A stretch of DNA of 58,143 nucleotides, taken from Chloroflexota bacterium (GTDB taxonomy: Bacteria; Chloroflexota; Dehalococcoidia; CAUJGQ01). The translations under genes were made by a program, and so were the position numbers. The stretch is taken from assembly GCA_963170165.1 (NCBI GenBank), contig CAUJGQ010000018.1:1-58143 (forward strand), read 5' to 3'. Positions 30,504 through 38,642 of the stretch are shown here, piece by piece (position 1 is the first letter of the stretch; the number at the start of each line of letters is the position of its first letter). The notes below the pieces were generated by a model. It saw only the letters and a program-made list of their open reading frames with translations. It searched no databases and was not told the origin of the DNA.

Positions 30504-31487
30504 ATGCGCGCCATGCTGTTTGATGGACCGTCACGACCACTGCGGGCGGCGGACATCCCGATCCCCGAGCCAGGGCCAGGCCAAGTGCTTCTGCGGGTGC
30601 TGGCCTGCGGGGTCTGCCGAACCGATCTGCATGTGCTCGACGGTGACCTGCCGGAGCCAAAGCTTCCGCTGGTGCTCGGTCACGAGATCGTCGGCCAGGT
30701 GGTCGCGACCGGCGCTGGGGTGACCTCGCTGTCTGCCGGTACCCGTGCCGGTGTGCCGTGGCTGGGCTGGACTTGTGGCGGCTGTTCCTATTGCGCTGCC
30801 GGTAAGGAGAACCTGTGTGACGCCGCCCGGTTCACCGGCTATCACTTCGACGGCGGCTACGCAGAGTACGCGGTCGCCGATGCACGGTACTGTTTCCCCA
30901 TCCCGGACGGTCCCGGCGACGTGGAGGCTGCGCCTCTGCTGTGCGCCGGCCTGATCGGCTATCGCGCGCTGGTGATGGCGGGCGAAGGGGAGCGGCTGGG
31001 GATTTACGGCTTCGGTGCGGCGGCGCACATCGTGGCGCAGGTGGCCCGGTTCCAGGGCCGGCAGGTGTTCGCCTTCACCCGGCCAGGTGACGGTCGTGCC
31101 CAGCAGTTCGCGCGGGATCTCGGCGCGATCTGGGCGGGAGCATCGGATGCCGCACCGCCGGAGCTGTTGGATGCCGCCATCATCTTCGCCCCGGCCGGGC
31201 CGTTGGTGCCGGCGGCGCTGCGCGCCACGGTGAAGGGAGGGGTGGTTGTGTGCGCCGGCATTCACATGAGCGACATCCCGGCCTTTCCGTATCAGATTCT
31301 CTGGGGAGAGCGGACGGTGCGCTCTGTCGCCAATCTCACCCGGCGAGACGGTGAGGAGTTCCTAGCGCTGGCGCCACGCGTGCCGGTGCACACCGAGATG
31401 GAGCCGTTGCCGCTCGCCCGCGCTGGGGAGGCGCTCGACCGGCTGCGCGCTGGTGACGTGCGGGGGGCACTGGTGCTCGTGCCGTGA
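30504..31487 (+). CDS. Zinc-dependent alcohol dehydrogenase (AdhP/AdhA-like)
   Basis: The protein has 327 residues, slightly short for the family (about 340). ACGVCRTDLHVLDGDLP (catalytic Cys), LPLVLGHEIVGQV (His-Glu), GWTCGGCSYCAAGKENLC (structural zinc Cys) and GYHFDGGYAEYAV are typical of the zinc alcohol dehydrogenase clade that includes AdhP; the coenzyme loop reads LGIYGFGAAAHIVAQVARF. It oxidises a primary alcohol or reduces an aldehyde with NAD(P). No strong ribosome site precedes ATG 30504. A terminator hairpin follows at 31510-31540. Confidence 0.88.
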   Translation: MRAMLFDGPSRPLRAADIPIPEPGPGQVLLRVLACGVCRTDLHVLDGDLPEPKLPLVLGHEIVGQVVATGAGVTSLSAGTRAGVPWLGWTCGGCSYCAAGKENLCDAARFTGYHFDGGYAEYAVADARYCFPIPDGPGDVEAAPLLCAGLIGYRALVMAGEGERLGIYGFGAAAHIVAQVARFQGRQVFAFTRPGDGRAQQFARDLGAIWAGASDAAPPELLDAAIIFAPAGPLVPAALRATVKGGVVVCAGIHMSDIPAFPYQILWGERTVRSVANLTRRDGEEFLALAPRVPVHTEMEPLPLARAGEALDRLRAGDVRGALVLVP

Positions 31488-31509
31488 TCCCCGTCACCGG
31501 ACGCACGTA

Positions 31510-31540
31510 GGCGGCCTCGCGCGTGATTCGCAAGGCCGCC
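31510..31540. terminator. Terminator hairpin between convergent genes
   Basis: ggcggcct (31510-31517) pairs with aggccgcc (31533-31540) around a 15-base loop, 22 bases after the alcohol dehydrogenase stop and 22 bases before the stop of the minus-strand gene at 31563. It could serve both directions. Confidence 0.55.
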
Positions 31541-31562
31541 GTTACCGCGCTGAGCGCTGGCG

Positions 31563-31913
31563 CTAGCTAAACGACACCCATGTGATGGAACACAGGTCCA
31601 CCTGGTACAGGTAGCCTTCGTTGCCATCGCTATCGACGACTTTGATGTCGTAGAGGCACTTGCCTCCCTCACCGTCAAACCGGTCGAACAGGATATCGAC
31701 GGACTCACCGGTGAGCAGCACATCGCGGCCAAGGATATCCTCACCCCAGGCGCTCTCATCCGAGGCCGAGACGTAGACATGGAGGATCGTCCGCGGGCTT
31801 TCGTTATACAGCGTGAAGTCACGCCGGTCCGCCCGCGCGTCCTGCGCGCTGACGGCGACCATGGCGAAGGCCGCGAAGATACCAAGCAGGGGTAACAGTA
31901 GCCGGTGTCGCAT
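31563..31913 (-). CDS. Small exported protein, unknown function
   Basis: The protein has 116 residues; ATG 31913 behind AGGAGGAGAG, a very strong site. A signal peptide ends near ARA/DRR (residue ~28). The mature part has FTLYNESPRTILHVYVSASDESAWGEDILG, an extended beta segment with a W-G-x-D-x-L motif, then a Cys-containing strand (GGKCLYDIKVVDSDGNEGY) and a second Cys near the end (VDLCSITWV), so one disulfide is likely. I recall similar small exported proteins in cyanobacteria and Chloroflexota, without a known function. It is a single-gene unit. Confidence 0.65.
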   Translation of the reverse strand: MRHRLLLPLLGIFAAFAMVAVSAQDARADRRDFTLYNESPRTILHVYVSASDESAWGEDILGRDVLLTGESVDILFDRFDGEGGKCLYDIKVVDSDGNEGYLYQVDLCSITWVSFS

Positions 31914-32029
31914 GGTGGGTCTCTCCTCCTGTGTGCCGTGCAGTCGCTGGACTGCCGCGTACCACTGTATTACAGAGACCTTGCGGACGGCATCCATGTG
32001 AGCGGCCTCTTACCCGCAATTCGTCGCGC

Positions 32030-32308
32030 CTACTCCCCTAAACCGCGCGCGTGCGCTTCGGGGCTGACCAGCGGGTAGATGTCCAGCTGCGCTGGGATGA
32101 ACCGTAACCATTGGGTGAGCAGCGCGTGTAACGCGTCGTTGTCCGCCACCTCGAAGACCACTACCGCACCCCGACCGGCGCGCAAGTACCAATCCACCAC
32201 GGTCCCTTGCCGCTTCAGTTCCGCTGCCCAGCTCTGCCAGGCGCGGCGGTTCTCACGCACGTTATCCGGCGGCGCTGGTGCGGGCGTGCTGATCACCAAC
32301 GTGAGCAT
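32030..32308 (-). CDS. Muconolactone isomerase-like small protein
   Basis: The protein has 92 residues. It follows the ferredoxin-like alpha+beta pattern of muconolactone delta-isomerase and related dimeric barrels: strand LTLVIST, helix with RRAWQSWAAELKRQG, strand GAVVVFEV, then ADNDALHALLTQWLRFIPAQLDIYPLV, the segment that matches the family best. The usual role is in the protocatechuate/catechol beta-ketoadipate pathway, but no other gene of that pathway is adjacent. It lies 27 bases downstream of the threonine dehydratase gene in the same direction, so they may be co-transcribed. Confidence 0.6.
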   Translation of the reverse strand: MLTLVISTPAPAPPDNVRENRRAWQSWAAELKRQGTVVDWYLRAGRGAVVVFEVADNDALHALLTQWLRFIPAQLDIYPLVSPEAHARGLGE

Positions 32309-32335
32309 GGCATCCCCCTATCGGGCCGGGCGGGC

Positions 32336-33304
32336 TCACGCATCGCTGAGCACCCAGCGCAGTTGCTCTTCCGAGATGTTGCCGCCACTGAGGATCAGCG
32401 CCAGGCGCCTACCTTCCAGCTGCGCACGCAGCTGCAGCGCCGCTGCCAAAGGGGCGGCGCCGGCGCCTTCTGCCAGGGTGTGCGCCCGGGTGAGGTAGTG
32501 ACGGATGGCAGCGCGGATCTCAGCGTCACTGACGAGCACGAAGTCATCCAGCAGGTCGCGCATGGTGGCCTGCGGATACGAAAACGACGTGCGCGTTGCC
32601 AGCCCCTCGGCAAACGTGTGGATCGCGGGCGTCTCGACCGGCGTGCCGGCCTTCCAGGTGCGATACGCAGCGGGCGCGCCTTCGGACTGGACGCCGATCA
32701 CGCGGATTGCCGGGTCCACGGCCTTGGCCACGGTCGCCGCTGCGGCCGCGCCGCTTCCACCACCCACCGGGACGATGATGGCATCGATCCCGGGCTGTTC
32801 CTCCAGGATCTCCAGTGTCAGCGTGCCCACCCCCGCCACAAGCAACGGCTCATTGCCGGAGTGGATGTAGCGATAGCCTCGCTCTGCCGCCAGGTCCTCG
32901 ACAAAGCCTCGTGCCGCGTCGAAGTCCGGCCCGTGAAACAGCACTTCAGCGCCGAGGGCACGCATTGATGCCACCTTGAGCGGGTTCGCGCCCTCGGGCA
33001 CACCGATGATTGCGGGGATATCGAACAGCCGTGCGGCGTATGCGACCGACTGCCCGTGGTTGCCGGTGGAGGCGGCGATCACCCCGCGCCGGCGCTCAGC
33101 CTCGGGCAAGCACGACATCAGGTACACGCCGCCACGCACCTTGAAGGCGCCAACGGGCTGGTGGTTCTCATGCTTGACGTACGTTTCCGTGCCGGTCAGC
33201 TCGTCCAGCGCCGGGTACCGGATCAACGGCGTGGGTGCCAGGTAGCGGCGCACGACCGCCCGGGCGCGCAGCACATCGCGCAGTGTTGGGCGCGGCAACT
33301 CCAT
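32336..33304 (-). CDS. Threonine dehydratase-like PLP enzyme
   Basis: The protein has 322 residues. PLP fold type II: VGAFKVRGGVYLM (Schiff-base Lys), STGNHGQSVAYAA (phosphate and carboxylate site), VPVGGGSGAAAAA (PLP phosphate loop) and ILSGGN near the end. It lacks the C-terminal ACT-like regulatory domain of biosynthetic IlvA, so it is probably a catabolic threonine/serine dehydratase or a related threo-3-hydroxyaspartate ammonia-lyase. It removes ammonia from a hydroxyamino acid to give a 2-oxo acid. It diverges from the SDR gene over 83 bases. Confidence 0.88.
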   Translation of the reverse strand: MELPRPTLRDVLRARAVVRRYLAPTPLIRYPALDELTGTETYVKHENHQPVGAFKVRGGVYLMSCLPEAERRRGVIAASTGNHGQSVAYAARLFDIPAIIGVPEGANPLKVASMRALGAEVLFHGPDFDAARGFVEDLAAERGYRYIHSGNEPLLVAGVGTLTLEILEEQPGIDAIIVPVGGGSGAAAAATVAKAVDPAIRVIGVQSEGAPAAYRTWKAGTPVETPAIHTFAEGLATRTSFSYPQATMRDLLDDFVLVSDAEIRAAIRHYLTRAHTLAEGAGAAPLAAALQLRAQLEGRRLALILSGGNISEEQLRWVLSDA

Positions 33305-33387
33305 AACTGCCCTCCAAACCGGTGTCAGCCGTACATCCCGTGTATCCTACCTTGCCGGGCACATCGCGTGGAAAGGAGAGAGCTGGG

Positions 33388-34146
33388 ATGGGGAGGCTGG
33401 ACCGCAAGGTAGCGGTGATTACCGGGGCGGCTTCGGGCATGGGCCGGGCAACGGCGCGGCGGTTTGCCGCCGAGGGGGCCAGGCTGCTGCTCGCGGATAT
33501 CGATGCCGCGCGTGGGGAGGAGGTGACCGGCGTGATCACCGCGGCCGGTGGTACCGCCACCTTCATCAGGGCCGATGTTAGCCGAGCCGGTGACGTGCGG
33601 GCGATGGTGACAAGCGCAGTCGAACACTATGGCGCACTTGACGTGCTGTTCAACAACGCCGGCATCGAGGGCGAGTCGGGACGCCTTGCAGACAGCTCTG
33701 AAGAGAATTTCGACCGGGTCCTGGCGGTGAACCTGAAGGGGGTGTTCTTGGGGATGAAATACGCCATTCCAGAAATGCTGGACCGTGGCGGCGGCAGCAT
33801 CATCAACAACGCCTCGGTTGCCGGGTTGGTGGGATGGTTGGGCGGCAACGCGTACAGCGCCGCCAAAGGTGGCGTCGTCACCCTCACCAAGACCGCAGCG
33901 CTGGACTACGCGCGCGGCAACATCCGCGTCAATTGTGTTTGCCCCGGCGTGATTCATACCGACCTGCTGGAGCGGGTCACCGGTGGCGTGGCTGTAGCGC
34001 GCGAACGGCTGGAGCGAATGCAGCCGGTTCCGCACCTCGGCAGCCCAGAGGACGTAGCAGCGCTGGTACTGTTCCTGGCATCGGACGAAGCGCGGTTCGT
34101 GACCGGCGCGGCGCTCACCGTCGACGGTGGGTACACGGCGCGGTAG
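33388..34146 (+). CDS. Short-chain dehydrogenase/reductase
   Basis: The protein has 252 residues; ATG 33388 behind AAAGGAGAGAG. Classical SDR: TGAASGMGRA (cofactor loop), ADVSRAGD, NNAGIEGESG, NNASVAGLVG (catalytic Ser region), NAYSAAKGGVV (Tyr-x3-Lys) and GAALTVDGGYTAR at the end. ADIDAA after the second strand, with Asp at its end, favours NAD(H). The end and the sugar/steroid-dehydrogenase-like loops do not fix a substrate. It lies 111 bases before the cupredoxin gene and is not obviously part of its operon. Confidence 0.92.
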   Translation: MGRLDRKVAVITGAASGMGRATARRFAAEGARLLLADIDAARGEEVTGVITAAGGTATFIRADVSRAGDVRAMVTSAVEHYGALDVLFNNAGIEGESGRLADSSEENFDRVLAVNLKGVFLGMKYAIPEMLDRGGGSIINNASVAGLVGWLGGNAYSAAKGGVVTLTKTAALDYARGNIRVNCVCPGVIHTDLLERVTGGVAVARERLERMQPVPHLGSPEDVAALVLFLASDEARFVTGAALTVDGGYTAR

Positions 34147-34257
34147 GCTGGTGCGAGCGCTGGCCCCTCCCGGCGGGGCGCTGAATCCGCGGTGTACGGC
34201 GCAGCGTACCGTCTTCGGAGCCGGGAACCGCAGAAAGCGCCCGGCGATGGAGGATCG

Positions 34258-34785
34258 ATGCACAGGGGGTTGGTTCTCGGCATGGCCGCGGCGCTGGCAG
34301 TAATGCTGTCTGCCTGTGGCGGCGGAGATGACACAAAGGAAACGGCACAGAGCACACCGGCGGCCACCACGGCTGCCGCGGCCAGTACGGCTCCTCCCGC
34401 GGCCACAGGCAGCAGCACGGCAGCGGCCGGTGCCACGGCTACCACCTCCCCGGCGGCCGCTGGTGGGGCGGCGCAGCCGATGGCGCTAGCCGTGAAGGCG
34501 GGCGAGCGGGGGGACCAGTACTTCTTCGAACCCAAAGACGTGACCGTCAAGGCAGGTCAGCAGGTAACGCTGACGCTGACCAATGCCGGTCCGGAACGCC
34601 GCCACACCTGGAAAATCAAGAACAAGTCCGGCAGCGGTGACTTGGCCGGTACCGGCCAGATCAGCGTCAATGCCACCGGCACGTTGGAGTTCAAGGTCAG
34701 CGAGCCGGGCACCTACGAGATCTACTGCTCGCTGCCCGGCCACGCCGACCGCGGCCAGCGCGGCACACTCACCGTAGCCTCATAG
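34258..34785 (+). CDS. Cupredoxin-domain lipoprotein
   Basis: The protein has 175 residues; ATG 34258 behind ATGGAGGATCG. Lipobox VMLSAC with Cys20 as the lipidated residue, then a ~60-residue Ala/Thr linker, then a blue-copper fold (~85-175). Copper ligands: His in RRHTWKI, Cys and His in YCSLPGHADRGQRG. In the usual GHxxxGMxG loop the axial Met is replaced by Gln (GHADRGQRG), as in stellacyanins, which should lower the redox potential. It is tethered outside the membrane and would carry electrons or copper. The next gene encodes a membrane protein 48 bases downstream. Confidence 0.85.
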   Translation: MHRGLVLGMAAALAVMLSACGGGDDTKETAQSTPAATTAAAASTAPPAATGSSTAAAGATATTSPAAAGGAAQPMALAVKAGERGDQYFFEPKDVTVKAGQQVTLTLTNAGPERRHTWKIKNKSGSGDLAGTGQISVNATGTLEFKVSEPGTYEIYCSLPGHADRGQRGTLTVAS

Positions 34786-34833
34786 CGCGACGCCACCCGG
34801 CAGCGCCGCTCCAAGCCCCGATTGGAGGCGGAT

Positions 34834-35337
34834 GTGGACCTGACTCTGGTTGCCCTGTGGATTCACGTGCCGGTGGTGACGCTGTGGATCGGGCTGGTGA
34901 TGTTTGACGTGTTCGCCGCGGCCGCCCCCGGCTTGGAGACGGACCAACGCGCACGGATGATCACTTGGTCGCGGCCGCTGGTCGTGCTGTTCATTATCTT
35001 GATCCTGCTCACCGGTGTCCGCCAGACGGTGAATCACCCCATTGGCACAGTGCCTGAGGTGCGCGGCTGGAACACGCTCCAGCAGCTAAAGGACACGACG
35101 TACGGCCTGGCGCTGTTCTGGAAGCATGGCGCGGTGCTGGCGACCTTCGCCTTGACACTGGCAGTGCGGTTTGTGCTGGCGCCCCGGCTGCGCGCCGGTG
35201 TCAGCACCACGGGCAGTGCCGCAGTGGCTGCAGAGGCTTCCGGCTTGCGTCTGGTGTTGTGGCTATCCGTCCTCAACCTGGCCGCCTGCATCGCGGCGCT
35301 GCTTGCCACCACGCGCATGGTGTGGGAGTTGCACTGA
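34834..35337 (+). CDS. Four-helix membrane protein next to cupredoxin
   Basis: The protein has 167 residues from GTG 34834, 7 bases after GGAGG; a TTG at 34822 is the alternative. Four hydrophobic segments at about 5-30 (ALWIHVPVVTLWIGLVMF), 49-66 (PLVVLFIILILLTGV), 92-112 and 140-158. The first helix holds a His and the third segment follows WKHGAVL, so haem or copper ligation is possible. The pattern resembles CopD-like/DUF4149-type membrane proteins involved in copper handling, but I cannot confirm the family. Context with the copper protein supports a metal or electron-transfer role. Confidence 0.6.
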   Translation: MDLTLVALWIHVPVVTLWIGLVMFDVFAAAAPGLETDQRARMITWSRPLVVLFIILILLTGVRQTVNHPIGTVPEVRGWNTLQQLKDTTYGLALFWKHGAVLATFALTLAVRFVLAPRLRAGVSTTGSAAVAAEASGLRLVLWLSVLNLAACIAALLATTRMVWELH

Positions 35338-35400
35338 GCCCAGCTTGCCCCAGCCCGTCCTTAGCCGGCACCATGCGGGAAAGGCCGCAGGGAGTGCCCG

Positions 35401-36906
35401 ATGGCTGAAGACGGGCTGAGCCGGTTGACCGCTTTGATCGCCCGCGGCAGGTTGCGCGATGACGACCGGCCAGCACTGGAGGGGATCTTCGGTGAAGGCG
35501 GCCGCTATCACGCCCGGTCGCGTGTGCTGGCCGAACTGCGTGTGGCAGCGCTCTCGCATGAAGCCGGTGTCCCCTTTGCCGGCTACCTGCCGCCCGACAG
35601 CCCTCCATCTGGCGCGTACGACGGGATGTCGTTGGTGTGGTTTCCGGCGCGGGGCGAAGGCGCGTCCTTGCTGACATTTGTGGTGGGCACGCGCGGGCTG
35701 GGGCCGGATGCCGATATTCTGGGCCGGCCCGGCCATGCCCGTTACCTTCAGGCGTTGCAGCGGTACCTGCGGGCGCAAGGGGTCCGCTCGCCGATCTGGG
35801 TCAAGCGCGACCCGACCAACCAGAGCGAGCCGGTCCCGGAGGCGATGCGCCAGGCGTGGGCGCAAATCGATGGGCTGGCCCCGGACCGGTATGACGCTGC
35901 CATCCGGCGCTACGGTATTGACAGCCGGGTGATCTATGCCGCTGCCGAGGTGCGGGAAGGCGACCCGCACGCCCGCGCGATCGTCGCCGGCTTCCTGACC
36001 TTGTTTGGGGAAGAACGGCGCTGGCAGCCCAGTGGCGCTGCCCGCAGCGAGGTGCCCGCGTTGCTCACTGCCCTTCGAACGGCGATGTTTCCCAAGCTTG
36101 ACGCGGCCGAGGTCGCTCGCCTGGTGCGTACGCGGAGGTTTGTGATCCTGCAGGGTCCGCCGGGAACGGGTAAGACGCGGATGGCGCTGGAGGTGCTGCG
36201 TACGGCATTCGCTGGCCTGGGCGAGACCGTGCAGTTTCATCCCGCGGTGTCGTACGAGACGTTCATCGGTGGCATTGCGCCCGAGGTCGAGGCACGCGAA
36301 CTGCGCTTCGGGGTCGCTCCGGGCTGGTTGGTACGGGCTGCACGGGCAGCACAGGTTCGTGACTTCCTGCTGCACATCGATGAGATTAACCGTGCAGATC
36401 TCGGCCGGGTGCTGGGCGAAGCGATCTACCTGTTTGAGGCGCGTGAGATCGCGCGCGGAGAGCCACGGGCGGTGACGTTGCCGCAACCGCTCGATGACGG
36501 CTCGCAGACACTTGCGCTGCCGCCCGGGCTGTTCGTGCTCGGGACAATGAACAGCGCCGACCGTTCCATTGCCATCCTGGATCTGGCCGTGCGGCGGCGG
36601 TTCGCCTTCGTCGATGTGTGGCCGGATCTTGATGTGGTTGAGGCGACGGGGCAGCGAACGGCGGTGGAGGCGTTCTCACGCCTGGTTGATCTGTTCGTGC
36701 AGTATGCGACTGAGGATGCGCTGCCGCTGCTGCCCGGTCACGCCTACTTCCTGGCCGGCTCCGAGAGCGAGCTGCGCGACCGGCTGCGCTACGAACTGCT
36801 GCCGCTGCTGCGCGAGTACCTGGTAGAGGGCCGGTTGGGCGCGCTGGAGAGCGAGCTGCGTGCGTATAGCGACTGGCTGGAAGGGATGCTGGCAAGCGAT
36901 GGCTAG
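35401..36906 (+). CDS. McrB-like AAA+ ATPase/GTPase of a type IV restriction-like pair
   Basis: The protein has 501 residues. Residues ~240-470 are an McrB-type AAA+ domain: GPPGTGKTRMALEVL (Walker A), VQFHPAVSYETFIGG, LLHIDEINRADLGRVLGEA (Walker B), LGTMNSADRSIAILDLAVRRRF (the GTP-specificity NTAD motif reads NSAD) and the arginine residues that follow. Residues 1-~220 form a domain I cannot name, with SLVWFPARGEGASLLTFVVG and PIWVKRDP segments. McrB motors translocate DNA and activate McrC cleavage of modified DNA. The next gene overlaps it by 8 bases and encodes the McrC-like partner. Confidence 0.82.
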   Translation: MAEDGLSRLTALIARGRLRDDDRPALEGIFGEGGRYHARSRVLAELRVAALSHEAGVPFAGYLPPDSPPSGAYDGMSLVWFPARGEGASLLTFVVGTRGLGPDADILGRPGHARYLQALQRYLRAQGVRSPIWVKRDPTNQSEPVPEAMRQAWAQIDGLAPDRYDAAIRRYGIDSRVIYAAAEVREGDPHARAIVAGFLTLFGEERRWQPSGAARSEVPALLTALRTAMFPKLDAAEVARLVRTRRFVILQGPPGTGKTRMALEVLRTAFAGLGETVQFHPAVSYETFIGGIAPEVEARELRFGVAPGWLVRAARAAQVRDFLLHIDEINRADLGRVLGEAIYLFEAREIARGEPRAVTLPQPLDDGSQTLALPPGLFVLGTMNSADRSIAILDLAVRRRFAFVDVWPDLDVVEATGQRTAVEAFSRLVDLFVQYATEDALPLLPGHAYFLAGSESELRDRLRYELLPLLREYLVEGRLGALESELRAYSDWLEGMLASDG

Positions 36907-38353
36907 GACCCGCGCCACCACCCCCGGCCGGTCACGCACGCGCGCGGTGTTGAAGGTGCTGGCTGACTCCGGGGGCGTTGCCGCGCTGCGGCCGGAGGAG
37001 TTCGGCATCGCTGCCCGCGACCTGAGCTGGGGGCCATATGCGGACAATCTGCTACGGGCCAACCGGCCCCAGTTTCAGGCGCTCGACCTGTCCGCCGAGT
37101 TGGTGACACGCCCCGGCGAAATCAGTGCGACCGTGCGGGCCGGCGGGATCGCCGGCGCCGTGCCACTGCGTGCACCCCACACCGGCCGCGTGGCCGGCGG
37201 CATCGTTGTGCGGCCACGCTACGGCTGGGACGACATCGGCGCGTTGCTCAGCGCGATCGGCTGGGCAGCCGCGCCGCAGCTGCTGGCATTTCCGCTCGTG
37301 CCGGGCAGCGCGCGCGAGGTTCCGCCTTGGGTGCTGGCCGGCCCGGTGCTCCGCCGGTTTGTGGCGTTGTTGCAGGAGGTGTCCCGCGGCTTTCGCATGG
37401 CTGAGGAGACGCGCCCGCGCCCGCGCGGTACGGTGTTGTGGGCCCGTTATGCGCGGGAGCAGTTGCCGCGCGGCCGCCCGCATGCCGTCCCTTGCCGCTT
37501 TCCAGACCTGGGCGCCGATGCCAATCTACGTGCCTACCTGCGCTGGGGATTGGAGCAGCTGCGCCGCTCGCTGCTGCCATGGGTGGGCGCCGATCGTATC
37601 GCTCGCTCGCTCGTCGATGAGGTCGATGCGCTGCTTAGCGGGCTGACTGACGTTGTGGCGCGGCTGCCCAGCCATGCAGCGCTGAACGAGCTGCTCCGTG
37701 ATCGTGCCCTCAGCAGCGCGGCGCTGGCGGGAGGGGTTGAGGCGCTGGGCTGGCTGGTAGACGAGCGGGGCCTTGCCGGGCGTAACGACAGCGATGGGCT
37801 CGCCTGGCGGCTGACGATGCATGAGCTGTTCGAGCGCTGGGTCGAGCACCTTACCGGCGTGTGGGCGGCTGGGTTTGGCGGCACACTGACCGCAGACCGG
37901 CGCGATGCCACCACTATCCCGATTCGGTGGCAGCGGCCATGGACCGGCAGCCTTTCAAGCCTGCGTCCGGATGTGGTAGTTCAGACGCGTGATGCCGTCT
38001 TCATCTTCGATGCCAAGTACAAGCCGCATATGGAGGCGCTGGACGGTGAACATGGCGCGACTGACGAGGCGATGCGCGCAGAGCACCGGCATGATGTCCA
38101 TCAGGTGCTGGCCTATGCCGCCGCGTTCGACGCACCGCGCGTCACCGCGGCGCTGGTCTACCCGATGCGGGCGGAGCGCTGGCAGGCGCTGGCGCCGTCC
38201 GGCCGCACCGTGGACCTGGCGGACGTGGTCACCGGCGGCCGGTCCATGCGGCTGGCGCGGGTGGCGGTGCCGCTGCGCTTCCCCTCCGGCGGTGCTGCGC
38301 GCGATATCGCGGTCACGTTTGGCCGGCTACGCGAGGATGCCGAGTCACTCTAG
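36899..38353 (+). CDS. McrC-like nuclease partner (PD-(D/E)xK)
   Basis: The protein has 484 residues; ATG 36899 lies inside the end of the McrB-like gene (8-base overlap), so synthesis is coupled. The N-terminal half has a beta-rich part with AVPLRAPHTGRVAGGIVVRPRYGW and a helical linker; the C-terminal third has the nuclease core: SSLRPDVVVQTRDAVFIFDAKYKPH, i.e. Asp, then Asp-x-Lys, the PD-(D/E)xK signature of McrC. It should cut DNA only with McrB and GTP/ATP. The similarity to E. coli McrC is limited to the core, so this is a divergent version. It probably defends against modified phage DNA. Confidence 0.75.
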   Translation: MARTRATTPGRSRTRAVLKVLADSGGVAALRPEEFGIAARDLSWGPYADNLLRANRPQFQALDLSAELVTRPGEISATVRAGGIAGAVPLRAPHTGRVAGGIVVRPRYGWDDIGALLSAIGWAAAPQLLAFPLVPGSAREVPPWVLAGPVLRRFVALLQEVSRGFRMAEETRPRPRGTVLWARYAREQLPRGRPHAVPCRFPDLGADANLRAYLRWGLEQLRRSLLPWVGADRIARSLVDEVDALLSGLTDVVARLPSHAALNELLRDRALSSAALAGGVEALGWLVDERGLAGRNDSDGLAWRLTMHELFERWVEHLTGVWAAGFGGTLTADRRDATTIPIRWQRPWTGSLSSLRPDVVVQTRDAVFIFDAKYKPHMEALDGEHGATDEAMRAEHRHDVHQVLAYAAAFDAPRVTAALVYPMRAERWQALAPSGRTVDLADVVTGGRSMRLARVAVPLRFPSGGAARDIAVTFGRLREDAESL

Positions 38354-38356
38354 CCG

Positions 38357-38596
38357 TTACGGGTCTTCCTGACGGTGCCCGGCCAGGTGCTCGCGGTCGA
38401 TGGAGAGGGTGAGTGTGTCACCGTCACAGCCGGCAACGAGGGCGGCAGCCAGCCAGTAGTCGGGCTGGAAGGGCGCATTGAGCTTGAACCGGCCCGGCTC
38501 GGACTCCTTGATCGCTCCCAGTTCCACGCCATCGGCAGTGACCACGCGCATGCCGGGGATGATGTCCGCCACCATGGGGGGTTGTTCAGCGGTCAT
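38357..38596 (-). CDS. Small PRC-barrel/DUF2171-like protein
   Basis: The protein has 79 residues; ATG 38596 was chosen because the upstream ATG at 38608 contains GGAG that can serve as its ribosome site (ATGGAGCAAACC). The core PGMRVVTADGVELGAIKESEPGRF and the C-terminal LTLSIDREHLAGH match the small protein at 1643-1945. It is one compact beta-barrel-like domain without a signal peptide. It is convergent with the McrC-like gene (3 bases between stops). A link to the restriction pair is not implied by the sequence. Confidence 0.6.
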   Translation of the reverse strand: MTAEQPPMVADIIPGMRVVTADGVELGAIKESEPGRFKLNAPFQPDYWLAAALVAGCDGDTLTLSIDREHLAGHRQEDP

Positions 38597-38642
38597 GGTT
38601 TGCTCCATTGCTAACAGTGAGAGGTATCCGCAAAACGCGCCT

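Noticed and set aside
35401..38353. Extended defence island around the McrBC-like pair
   Set aside because: Neighbours are a copper lipoprotein, a membrane protein, a small DUF2171-like gene and a carboxylase; none is a known defence gene, so only the pair itself is reported.
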